64,000 nt of DNA from CAYZJV01 sp964478945. Its GTDB lineage: Bacteria; Spirochaetota; Spirochaetia; Sphaerochaetales; Sphaerochaetaceae. Positions 52,746 through 60,188 of this stretch are shown one piece after another. The notes below the pieces were generated by a model. That model ran no database searches and had not been told where the DNA came from. It saw nothing but the letters and a program-made list of their open reading frames with translations. How positions within the stretch are numbered: position 1 is the stretch's first letter; the number at the start of each line of letters is the position of its first letter. The stretch covers positions 1 through 64,000 of the forward strand of contig CAYZJV010000008.1 of NCBI GenBank assembly GCA_964478945.1, given 5' to 3'. The translations under genes were made by a program, and so were the position numbers.

Positions 52746-54053
52746 ATGTCCAAGAAGATTTATCCAATAACCAAGTTTCGATTTGTTTCAGTTGTGGTTT
52801 CCGTCCTCCTGTTGTTGGTAGGTTTGGTTTCCTACGTCGCTTTCGGTGGATTCAATCTGGGAATTGATTTCCAGAGTGGTTTCTCCCAGCGTGTGCAGAT
52901 TGCTCCCTCCGCCCTATCACTTGCCTATGAAGGAAACGATTCGGTCACCTTGAATGTGACCGGTGGTGTGGTGACCTTGATTTCCAGGGATGCTTCTGGT
53001 TCCCGGTACAACGAGTTCACCCCGACCGAGTATCCGACGATCGGTGATCTCGTGGAAGGTATAAACGGTACCGTGGCAGGGGTTTCGGCGATTGCCATCG
53101 ATGCTTCGTTGCCAACGGCATCCCTGATCACAGGGTTCGGGCTTCCCGCGACCTTGGATTCCACTTCGTTTGTACTCAATAGCGAAAATGTCGATGCCAC
53201 CGATTATATCACGATCGATGAGATGCGCGAGGCTCTAGGTGATGGTGCCCTTGTGCAGGTGGTTGGTGACGAGTATCGTCAGGTGTTCCAGCTTCGAATG
53301 GCGAATGACGACAATCTGACTGAAGAGGAGATTTCCGCTGAGGTCGAGCAGTCCCTGGCAGATACGTTCGGAGCCGACGAGGTTGTCGTATTGCAGTCCG
53401 ACTTTGTCGGTCCCAAATACTCCTCGACCCTTGTGAGTGGATCAATTCTGATCGTTATTGTTGCGATTGCCTTGATTCTTCTCTATATCTGGTTCAGGTT
53501 CAAGCTCGCCTATGCGTTGGCCGCAATCATCACTTTGGTCCACGATACGTTCCTGTTGATCGGTTTCATCACATTGTTCAGGCTCGAGGTGTCGAGTACA
53601 ACCATCGCTGCTCTGTTGACCATTATCGGATATTCGTTGAACAACGTGATTGTCATCTTCGACAGAATCAGGGAAAACCGTCCCATGTTGAAGGACCTGT
53701 CGATGCTCAAATTGATCGACACCAGTGTTTCACAATCATTGTCGAGAACCCTTTTCTCATCACTGACCACTGTCTTTGCAATTCTCCCGTTGGCTTTGTT
53801 GGCTTCGGGTGCAATTCAGCTTTTCGCGATCGAGATGGTATTCGGTATTGTGGTCGGAGCCTATTCCTGTAACTTCCTCGCTCCTTCACTCCTTTTCTGG
53901 ATTACCAAGAAGCGGGATTTGGAACATGCTTCACCTGTCGAGAATGTTGCGGTTGATTCGCAGGAAGTTCCGGCTGAGAAGACCGAGGTTGAGAAGGTTG
54001 AAATTCCCAAGCTCGAACGCAAGATGAAGGGTAAGCGCCAACAAAAGAAATAG
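52746..54053 (+). CDS. secF: Protein translocase subunit SecF
   Basis: A 435-residue partner of SecD. It begins with an anchor and FGGFNLGIDFQSG, followed by an extended periplasmic P4 region and the membrane domain with LIGFITLFRLEVSSTTIAALLTIIGYSLNNVIVIFDRIREN, the conserved SecF block. The C-terminal cytoplasmic tail is Lys/Glu/Val-rich and ends in a basic KGKRQQKK stretch, longer than in E. coli SecF. Confidence 0.96.
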   Translation: MSKKIYPITKFRFVSVVVSVLLLLVGLVSYVAFGGFNLGIDFQSGFSQRVQIAPSALSLAYEGNDSVTLNVTGGVVTLISRDASGSRYNEFTPTEYPTIGDLVEGINGTVAGVSAIAIDASLPTASLITGFGLPATLDSTSFVLNSENVDATDYITIDEMREALGDGALVQVVGDEYRQVFQLRMANDDNLTEEEISAEVEQSLADTFGADEVVVLQSDFVGPKYSSTLVSGSILIVIVAIALILLYIWFRFKLAYALAAIITLVHDTFLLIGFITLFRLEVSSTTIAALLTIIGYSLNNVIVIFDRIRENRPMLKDLSMLKLIDTSVSQSLSRTLFSSLTTVFAILPLALLASGAIQLFAIEMVFGIVVGAYSCNFLAPSLLFWITKKRDLEHASPVENVAVDSQEVPAEKTEVEKVEIPKLERKMKGKRQQKK

Positions 54054-54084
54054 TGTTTGGTGCCGGTTATCCAGCTTCTTGTTC

Positions 54085-54127
54085 GGCCGCCCCGTAGGAA
54101 TCCTGCGAAGGCGGCCTGCTTTGTTTT
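54085..54127 (+). terminator. Hairpin terminator or attenuator between secF and ispH
   Basis: GGCCGCC and GGCGGCC form a 7-bp stem with an 18-nt loop, followed by TGCTTTGTTTT. Its T-rich tail meets the ribosome site of ispH, so either ispH depends on read-through or it has an unseen internal promoter. Confidence 0.65.
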
Positions 54128-54138
54128 GGAGGTAGTGC

Positions 54139-55002
54139 TTGATCGTAGAGAAATCATCAACAATGGGATATTGCAATGGAGTTGCCCATGTCATCGAATT
54201 GGCCAACGAATGTCTGAAGATTGCAGAGGAACAGAATCTTCGTGCCTATTCGATTGGTTGGTTCATCCATAATCCCAATGTCGTGAGTCGATTCATGGCT
54301 GCCGGGATGCAACATATTGAGAATCCCGAAGATGGACCTCCGGGGGTTGCCTTGATACGGGCCCATGGTATCGGGGATCCCCTGCGATTACGATTCGTTC
54401 AAGCAGGGTTTCATTTGATCGATGGTACCTGCGGCACCGTAGCCTATTCCCAACGGATGATCCGCAACAGCGACCGGTCCCTACATGTGGTGCTGGCCGG
54501 GTTGCATGGACACAGCGAGGTCGAGGCACTCACCCATGTGTGGGATGGGAATCGTGAAGTGATTCCCGTTTCTGTGGTGGAGTCTCCCAAGGATGTGGAT
54601 AACCTGAGCTCATTCGGTGACGATGGGATCCTGTTCATGACACAAACCACTTTCCCCCTATTGCAATATAGGGAAGTGAAGTCCCGAATGGAGAAAAGGT
54701 TCTCTTCCCGCTTGGTGATGGGCAACCGACTCTGTCCCACCACATCCAGGCGTCTGGAAGCGATAAATGTGTTGTGCACCAAGGTTGATGCGGTTATTGT
54801 CATAGGTGGAAGGATGAGTGCCAATACGACTGCTTTGGTACATGTGGTGGAAACGCATGGGTTGCCAGTATGGCATATCGAGAGCGCGGGTGAGATACCA
54901 CAGGAGATATACGGGTTCGAAAGGGTTGGTATCACAGCGGGAACGTCCACTCCCCCCGAGGATATTGAAGAAGTGTATCGGGTACTCAAGGAAGGTATAT
55001 GA
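54139..55002 (+). CDS. ispH: 4-hydroxy-3-methylbut-2-enyl diphosphate reductase (IspH/LytB)
   Basis: A 287-residue [4Fe-4S] enzyme making isopentenyl and dimethylallyl diphosphate in the last step of the MEP pathway. Three cluster cysteines are visible: GYCNGV near the N-terminus, DGTCGTV mid-protein and LCPTTSRR. The catalytic glutamate is in GHSEVEAL, the substrate histidines include RAHG, and GGRMSANT and TAGTSTP complete the signature. Several blocks differ slightly from the textbook versions. The start is a TTG with an ideal GGAGGT site. The stop overlaps the start of the NagD-like gene. Confidence 0.92.
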   Translation: MIVEKSSTMGYCNGVAHVIELANECLKIAEEQNLRAYSIGWFIHNPNVVSRFMAAGMQHIENPEDGPPGVALIRAHGIGDPLRLRFVQAGFHLIDGTCGTVAYSQRMIRNSDRSLHVVLAGLHGHSEVEALTHVWDGNREVIPVSVVESPKDVDNLSSFGDDGILFMTQTTFPLLQYREVKSRMEKRFSSRLVMGNRLCPTTSRRLEAINVLCTKVDAVIVIGGRMSANTTALVHVVETHGLPVWHIESAGEIPQEIYGFERVGITAGTSTPPEDIEEVYRVLKEGI

Positions 55003-55826
55003 TGATGCATCAGAACGAGAGGTATTGTTCATCCGAAGAGTTCCTTTCCCAGATAAGGAAGAAGCAGGGTTTCATTTGTGATATGGATGGTGTGATCTAC
55101 CATGGCAATCGGTTGTTGCCTGGAGTGAAGGGTTTCATCGAATGGCTCAAGAAAGAGAATAAACGATTTCTTTTTCTCACCAATTCGAGTGAGCGGTCCC
55201 CCATGGAACTGAAACTCAAGATGCGTCGATTGGGTATGGAATTGGAGGTCGGGCATTTCTATACTTCGGCTTTGGCGACAGCAGGGTTTTTGGCTTCCCA
55301 AGTTCCGAACGGTACCGCCTACGTGATCGGGGAAGCCGGACTTATCAATGCCCTCTATGAGGTGGGCTATTCGATGAATGATGTGAATCCAGACTATGTG
55401 GTGGTCGGTGAGTCCAAGACGTACAACTATGAAACCGTGATCCGTGCGGTTTCGTTGGTACGCAACGGGGCCCGTCTCATCGGCACCAATCCCGATACCA
55501 CCGGACCCAGCGAAGAGGGTATCGTACCGGCTACAGGGTCGTTGATACTTCCCATCGCTAGAACCGCCGGAGTCGAACCCTACTTCATCGGCAAGCCCAA
55601 CCCGGTGATGATGCGGCAGGCCTTGCGGCGTCTTGAATGCAAGCGTGAAGATTCTGTGATAATCGGCGACCGGATGGACACCGATATGGTGAGTGGCATT
55701 GAAAGTGGAATCGATACCGTTTTGGTGCTCTCGGGAGTGTCGGACATGGAAACTCCCTCAAAATTCGCTTATCGTCCATATCTGGTGCTCGATTCCGTGG
55801 GAACGATTGTTCCCGATGAACTTTAG
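54999..55826 (+). CDS. HAD-IIA family phosphatase (NagD-like)
   Basis: A 275-residue haloacid-dehalogenase hydrolase of subclass IIA. Motif I is ICDMDGVIYHGN, motif II is FLTNSSERSP, motif III is the lysine in IGKPNP, and motif IV is IIGDRMDTDMVSG. NagD-type enzymes dephosphorylate nucleotides or sugar phosphates in the cytoplasm. Three successive ATG codons open the gene, the first overlapping the ispH stop. AAGGAAGG provides the ribosome site. Confidence 0.92.
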   Translation: MMMHQNERYCSSEEFLSQIRKKQGFICDMDGVIYHGNRLLPGVKGFIEWLKKENKRFLFLTNSSERSPMELKLKMRRLGMELEVGHFYTSALATAGFLASQVPNGTAYVIGEAGLINALYEVGYSMNDVNPDYVVVGESKTYNYETVIRAVSLVRNGARLIGTNPDTTGPSEEGIVPATGSLILPIARTAGVEPYFIGKPNPVMMRQALRRLECKREDSVIIGDRMDTDMVSGIESGIDTVLVLSGVSDMETPSKFAYRPYLVLDSVGTIVPDEL

Positions 55827-55844
55827 ATTTTTCAGGAGGGGTAG

Positions 55845-56492
55845 ATGATTTCCATTCCAACGATCAAGCGGTTTCCATCTTATTTGAGGTTGTTGCGACA
55901 GTATAAGGAAGAGGGTATGCAGTGGGTCTCCGCGACCCGTTTGGCTGGCGAACTCGGTTTGACTCCGATACAGGTACGGAAGGATATGGCAGGTACCGGT
56001 GTCGAGGGAAAACCCAAGGTTGGATTCGAGATCGATTCCTTGATTTCCGCGATAGTCAAGAATTTGGGTTGGGACAATACCACCGATGCGGTGCTGATAG
56101 GTGCCGGGCATTTGGGTGTGGCGTTGTCCCGATATGAGGGTTTTGCGAGTTATGGGCTGCATATTGTGGCGGTGTTCGACAAGGATTCGACGAAATTCGG
56201 TCGTCCGATCGGCAAGACGATTGTCTATCCGATGGACGAGCTGCATGCCTATGTGAAGGACCATGCGATCAACATCGCGGTCATCACCGTTCCCGCGGAA
56301 TCTGCCCAAGAGGTTGCGGATACTCTCGTTGATGCGGGGATCAAGGCGATTTGGAATTTTGCGCCAAAGGACTTGAGACTGCCTTCCCATGTCGTGCTGC
56401 AGCGGACCGATCTCGCCACAAGTTTCGCTGTACTTTCGGCCAAGTGCCGTCGTTTATTTGACAATTGTGGACAAGAAGTTGGACAAATATAA
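55845..56492 (+). CDS. rex: Redox-sensing transcriptional repressor Rex
   Basis: A 215-residue repressor that binds DNA when NADH/NAD+ is low and releases it when NADH rises. The winged helix (SATRLAGELGLTPIQVRKDMA) and the Rossmann GAGHLGVALSRYEGF loop are typical, as is IWNFAPKDLRLP. It lies directly upstream of a hydrogenase cluster, which is the kind of fermentation target Rex controls. An AGGAGG site is present and a strong hairpin follows. Confidence 0.95.
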   Translation: MISIPTIKRFPSYLRLLRQYKEEGMQWVSATRLAGELGLTPIQVRKDMAGTGVEGKPKVGFEIDSLISAIVKNLGWDNTTDAVLIGAGHLGVALSRYEGFASYGLHIVAVFDKDSTKFGRPIGKTIVYPMDELHAYVKDHAINIAVITVPAESAQEVADTLVDAGIKAIWNFAPKDLRLPSHVVLQRTDLATSFAVLSAKCRRLFDNCGQEVGQI

Positions 56493-56526
56493 TTTAATGT
56501 GAAATCTATTATATTATAATTATACT

Positions 56527-56566
56527 TATCCCCTCTTGAGAAAAGTTAATTTTACAAGAGGGGATA
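56527..56566 (+). terminator. Hairpin between rex and the hydrogenase promoter
   Basis: TATCCCCTCTTG and CAAGAGGGGATA form a perfect 12-bp stem around a 16-nt loop containing GTTAATTTTAC. It ends 4 bp before the -35 box of the hydrogenase operon. It can serve as rex terminator and, as DNA, as an operator. Confidence 0.65.
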
Positions 56567-56570
56567 TTAA

Positions 56571-56599
56571 TTGACATACTATCGATAATTTATTATCCT
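56571..56599 (+). promoter_or_regulatory. Promoter of the hydrogenase operon, leaderless
   Basis: A consensus TTGACA, 17-bp spacer and TATCCT, ending 7 nt before the ATG at 56607. No ribosome site is present, so the first gene should be translated from a leaderless mRNA. Confidence 0.7.
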
Positions 56600-56606
56600 T
56601 TTTTGC

Positions 56607-56870
56607 ATGAGCATCATAACTGTTGAATTGTGTATGGGAAGTTCCTGCTTTGCCCGGGGAAACGCAAAGACTCTCGAATATCTCGAATCGTATATCGCTT
56701 CGCATGATTTGTCGGGAAGTGTGGAATTGACGGGACATCTTTGTTTGGGAACGTGTTCGGAAGGTCCGAATGTGAGAATCGATGGAATTCTTCATAATGG
56801 AGTCCAACCCGAATCCGTGGTCTCCCTTCTCGAGACCGCAATGCGACAGAGGGAGCACGCACATGGGTGA
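56607..56870 (+). CDS. Thioredoxin-like [2Fe-2S] ferredoxin (NuoE/HndA C-domain)
   Basis: An 87-residue stand-alone thioredoxin-like ferredoxin. Four cysteines (Cys9 and Cys14 in CMGSSC, Cys46 and Cys50 in CLGTC) would hold one [2Fe-2S] cluster, as in the NuoE/HndA/HydC subunits of electron-bifurcating hydrogenases. The helical N-domain of full HndA is absent. It overlaps the sensory hydrogenase gene by 8 nt and probably exchanges electrons with it. Confidence 0.88.
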   Translation: MSIITVELCMGSSCFARGNAKTLEYLESYIASHDLSGSVELTGHLCLGTCSEGPNVRIDGILHNGVQPESVVSLLETAMRQREHAHG

Positions 56871-58701
56871 AGGTAAGGCGGGACTCTATCCGATCTACAC
56901 CGAATTGACCGAATGTCGTGACTGCTACAAATGTGTGCGCGCTTGTCCGGTGAAAGCGATCCAAGTGAAGGATGGGCGGGCTGTGGTGGTACGGAATCGA
57001 TGCATCTCTTGTGGGAGATGTGTGGATACCTGTCCTTCGCATGCGAAGAAAATCAGGGATGACATCCACTTGGCAAAAACACTTTTGGCATCCTCCCGAA
57101 AGGTCCTCGTGTCGTTGGCTCCTTCATATGTGTCGGAATTCTCGGAAACTCCCGATGCAGTGCTAATCGCGCTCAAGCGACTGGGTTTCGATGCGATTTC
57201 TGAGACTGCGATCGGTGCGTCGTTGGTATCGGCGGCAATCGATGGAAGGATGCAAGAGGGTAAGGGATGTCCATGGATATCCACAGCGTGCCCATCGGTG
57301 GTGGAAGCAGTCCATCGATACTATCCCGAACTGGTCGGGTCCCTCTCCCCATTGCCGTCCCCGTTGCAATGCCACTGTGCCTATTTGCGACATCTCTACG
57401 GGGAAGACATGGGAATCGTTTTCATCGGTCCCTGTATTGCAAAGAAAGTCGAGGCCGACCAGAATCCGGGTTTCCCTGATGTGGCACTTACATTCAGGGA
57501 GCTCAGACGGTGGTTCGGGGATGCTCACATCGATCTAAAGACATTGCAGGAAACGGCAAATCTTGATGCCGAACCCATCGACTTCGTTCCCGCACAAGCG
57601 GGAGAGAGCATGCTCTATCCTATGGAAGGTGGAATGGTGGCGACTTTGGGTATTGGCAAGGATGTGTTTCAGGATAAGGCGATTTCCGTTTCGGGAGTCA
57701 CTCTTGTGAATGAAACACTTGGTGATCTGCAGGGAAGCACGGCTCTCCTTTCCACAATTCCATTTCTTGAATTGCTCAATTGTGAAGGGGGCTGCATCAA
57801 TGGTCCAGGTAAATCCAGATTCCGCTCCTCCGCGGTAAGCAAGTCGGAAACCACTCGGTATACCCGTCTGAGAGTTGGTGGGAAAGGCCCCCTGTTTGTT
57901 CCTCCCGCACACTTTGTCTCCGATTTGGTAGTGAAGGGATACGATATGCTTTCACCCCTGTCGGAGCCGGTCGAGCCGCACGCACGGGTGAGTTTTTCCG
58001 AAGAGGAGATTTGTGGTGCACTCATTGATTTGGGCAAGTGTTCTCCGGGAGACGAGCTGAATTGCGGTGGATGTGGATACAATTCGTGTCGCGATATGGC
58101 GGTCGCTTACCTTGAGGGAATGGCTGAACCGGAGATGTGCGTGACGAAAATGCGCAAATTGGCACAGAGCAAAATCGATGTGCTTCTCAGGACTCTTCCG
58201 ATGGGTGTGGTGATCGTGGATCGTGAGTTGAAGATAGCCGACTGCAATTCGGCATTCATCATGCTGTTTGCCGATTTGGACAAGGAGTTGGGTTCCTCGG
58301 CCGTTGAGCGGGTGGTGGGGATGCCGCTCTCTAGATTCGTCCCATTCCATGGAGAATTCTCCCAACAATTCGAGAATCCGGTGAATGCAGGGCAGTATCG
58401 ATTGCACTACAAGGGGAAATTTCTCAAGGTCACTTTCTTCACCATCGAAAACCATCGTCTTGTGGGTGCCATGTTCCAAGATGTCACCACTCCCACCATA
58501 AGAAGGGAAACGGTGGTGAAAAAAGCCGATGCGGTGATCAAGAAGAGTCTCGAGACGGTGCAACAGATCGCCTCATTGCTGGGAGAGAATGCCGCGGAGA
58601 CGGAAATCACCCTCAATTCATTGGTTGAAGCATTCCAGGTTCCGGACAGTTCTGCAGCCGATGGGTTCCTTCCCGATTCGGACCAGAGGGGTATGTCATG
58701 A
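56863..58701 (+). CDS. Sensory [FeFe]-hydrogenase with PAS domain (HydS, group C type)
   Basis: A 612-residue multidomain protein. Residues 10-60 hold a 2[4Fe-4S] ferredoxin (CRDCYKCVRACP, CISCGRCVDTCP). Residues 70-380 form an H-cluster domain with the four ligands Cys143 (STACPS), Cys191 (GPCIAK), Cys307 and Cys311 (NCEGGC). The cysteine before Cys143, used for proton transfer in catalytic enzymes, is alanine, as in sensory types. An extra four-cysteine cluster region (CSPGDELNCGGCGYNSC) and a PAS domain (about 445-560) follow. It overlaps the SpoIIE-type phosphatase gene by 4 nt, the expected effector. Confidence 0.88.
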   Translation: MGEGKAGLYPIYTELTECRDCYKCVRACPVKAIQVKDGRAVVVRNRCISCGRCVDTCPSHAKKIRDDIHLAKTLLASSRKVLVSLAPSYVSEFSETPDAVLIALKRLGFDAISETAIGASLVSAAIDGRMQEGKGCPWISTACPSVVEAVHRYYPELVGSLSPLPSPLQCHCAYLRHLYGEDMGIVFIGPCIAKKVEADQNPGFPDVALTFRELRRWFGDAHIDLKTLQETANLDAEPIDFVPAQAGESMLYPMEGGMVATLGIGKDVFQDKAISVSGVTLVNETLGDLQGSTALLSTIPFLELLNCEGGCINGPGKSRFRSSAVSKSETTRYTRLRVGGKGPLFVPPAHFVSDLVVKGYDMLSPLSEPVEPHARVSFSEEEICGALIDLGKCSPGDELNCGGCGYNSCRDMAVAYLEGMAEPEMCVTKMRKLAQSKIDVLLRTLPMGVVIVDRELKIADCNSAFIMLFADLDKELGSSAVERVVGMPLSRFVPFHGEFSQQFENPVNAGQYRLHYKGKFLKVTFFTIENHRLVGAMFQDVTTPTIRRETVVKKADAVIKKSLETVQQIASLLGENAAETEITLNSLVEAFQVPDSSAADGFLPDSDQRGMS

Positions 58702-59891
58702 ACGACCTGTTCATTGATGTCGATTACCACCAGAGGTTCAAATCTGGTCAGAAGATCGCCGGTGATGTGTTCCTCCAATCCCGTGATTCCACATCTTGCC
58801 AGATCGTCTGCACCCTCTCGGATGGATTGGGTAGTGGTGTGAAGGCGAATGTATTGGCAAACCTCACCGCCCATATGGCCCATAAGCTGTCGTTCAGTCC
58901 AATGCATCTCGGAAAGTCGGCCAAAATCATCATGAACACCCTTCCCGTCTGTAGTGAGAGGAAGATCAGTTATGCCACCTTCACCATTGCCGACATCCGC
59001 TATGCCGACAAGGATGCCATCACCGTTCAGTTGATCGAATACGACAATCCTCCTGCGTTTCATTTTTCCCATTCGGAAGCCGTATCGATTGCAACAACGA
59101 GTATCGAGCTACATCGGGAAGGCGCATTCAAACAGGAGATCATACGACAATCCTCCTTCACACTGAGGATGGGTGATCGTCTTGTGATGTTCACCGATGG
59201 GGTCACACAATCGGGGATGGGGACACATTTTCCCTTGGGTTGGCGTAGAAGTGGCGTATGTAGCCACATCTCCCGGCTGATTGCCGGGAATCCCGACATT
59301 TCTTCACGTGAATTGTCGGGTGCGATCACGGGAAAGGCGTATTCCCTCGATGGAATGGATGCGAAGGACGACATCACATGTGCGGTGGTGTATGTGAGGA
59401 AACCAAGAAGAACGCTTGTGGTGACGGGGCCTCCCTTCACAAAGGAACGGGATGCCGATCTTGTGCGAAAGATCGAATCGTTTGAGGGAAAGAAGATCGT
59501 ATCCGGGGGAACCACCGCGCAAATCGTGTCACGTTTGATGGAAAAGAGGGTTTCGGTCGATCTTTCATCCTGGTCTCCGGGGGTTCCTCCGGCATCCAAG
59601 ATGGATGGATTGGATCTGGTGACCGAAGGTATGCTTACATTGGGCAAGGTCGCCACATGTTTGGAACAAAAGATTCCCACCAATTCGATGCCAAACGATG
59701 CGGTGAGGAGATACGTGTCGCTCTTGATGGATAGCGACCAGGTCCACTTCATTGTAGGAACAAAGATAAATGAAGCACATCAGGATCCGAATATACCGGT
59801 GGAGATCGGTATTCGAAGAACCATAATGGGACGGATTCGCAAGGCTCTGGAGGAGCAATATCTTAAGGAAACCGTGCTGGAGTACATGTAG
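58698..59891 (+). CDS. SpoIIE/PP2C-type serine/threonine phosphatase
   Basis: A 397-residue protein whose first ~235 residues form a SpoIIE-like PP2C phosphatase: the metal-binding aspartates lie in LSDGLGSGVKAN, FTDGVTQSG and MDAKDDITCAVV. The last ~150 residues form a domain not recognised here, beginning RTLVVTGPPFTKERD and containing KKIVSGGTTAQIVSRLMEKR. The gene overlaps the sensory hydrogenase gene by 4 nt, so hydrogen or redox state sensed by HydS could control phosphatase activity. No partner kinase or anti-sigma-factor gene is nearby. Confidence 0.88.
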   Translation: MNDLFIDVDYHQRFKSGQKIAGDVFLQSRDSTSCQIVCTLSDGLGSGVKANVLANLTAHMAHKLSFSPMHLGKSAKIIMNTLPVCSERKISYATFTIADIRYADKDAITVQLIEYDNPPAFHFSHSEAVSIATTSIELHREGAFKQEIIRQSSFTLRMGDRLVMFTDGVTQSGMGTHFPLGWRRSGVCSHISRLIAGNPDISSRELSGAITGKAYSLDGMDAKDDITCAVVYVRKPRRTLVVTGPPFTKERDADLVRKIESFEGKKIVSGGTTAQIVSRLMEKRVSVDLSSWSPGVPPASKMDGLDLVTEGMLTLGKVATCLEQKIPTNSMPNDAVRRYVSLLMDSDQVHFIVGTKINEAHQDPNIPVEIGIRRTIMGRIRKALEEQYLKETVLEYM

Positions 59892-59918
59892 AACGCTTGT
59901 GTGAGTGAGGTGAAAGGT

Positions 59919-60188
59919 ATGGGACAGAAAAAGATCAAGGTGAAGATTTGTGTGGGAACCGCTTGTTTTGTGCAAGGAGGTGCGGACTTGTTGCTCTATG
60001 AAGATTTCCTGGATCCCCACTTGTTGGGTCTCTGTGAATTTGAGGGTACTTCCTGTTTGGATGCATGCAAGAGAGACGCGGTGGGTTTGAAGGCGCCGTT
60101 CGTCGAGGTCGATGGAAAGTTGTATTCCGAGATGACACCACGCAAGTTGTCGGAAATATTGAAGGAGGCCGCTCATGTTGGAGGTTAA
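59919..60188 (+). CDS. Second thioredoxin-like [2Fe-2S] ferredoxin
   Basis: An 89-residue paralogue of the protein at 56607. Cys11 and Cys16 (CVGTAC) and Cys46 and Cys50 (CLDAC) would bind a [2Fe-2S] cluster. The ATG at 59919 follows GAGGTGAAAGG. A GTG six codons upstream is less likely. It overlaps the next hydrogenase gene by 14 nt and probably works as its electron partner. Confidence 0.87.
   Translation: MGQKKIKVKICVGTACFVQGGADLLLYEDFLDPHLLGLCEFEGTSCLDACKRDAVGLKAPFVEVDGKLYSEMTPRKLSEILKEAAHVGG

Noticed and set aside
56493..56526. A TGTGAAAT half-site after rex as a Rex operator
   Set aside because: Only one half of the expected palindrome is present, so it was not listed as a site.
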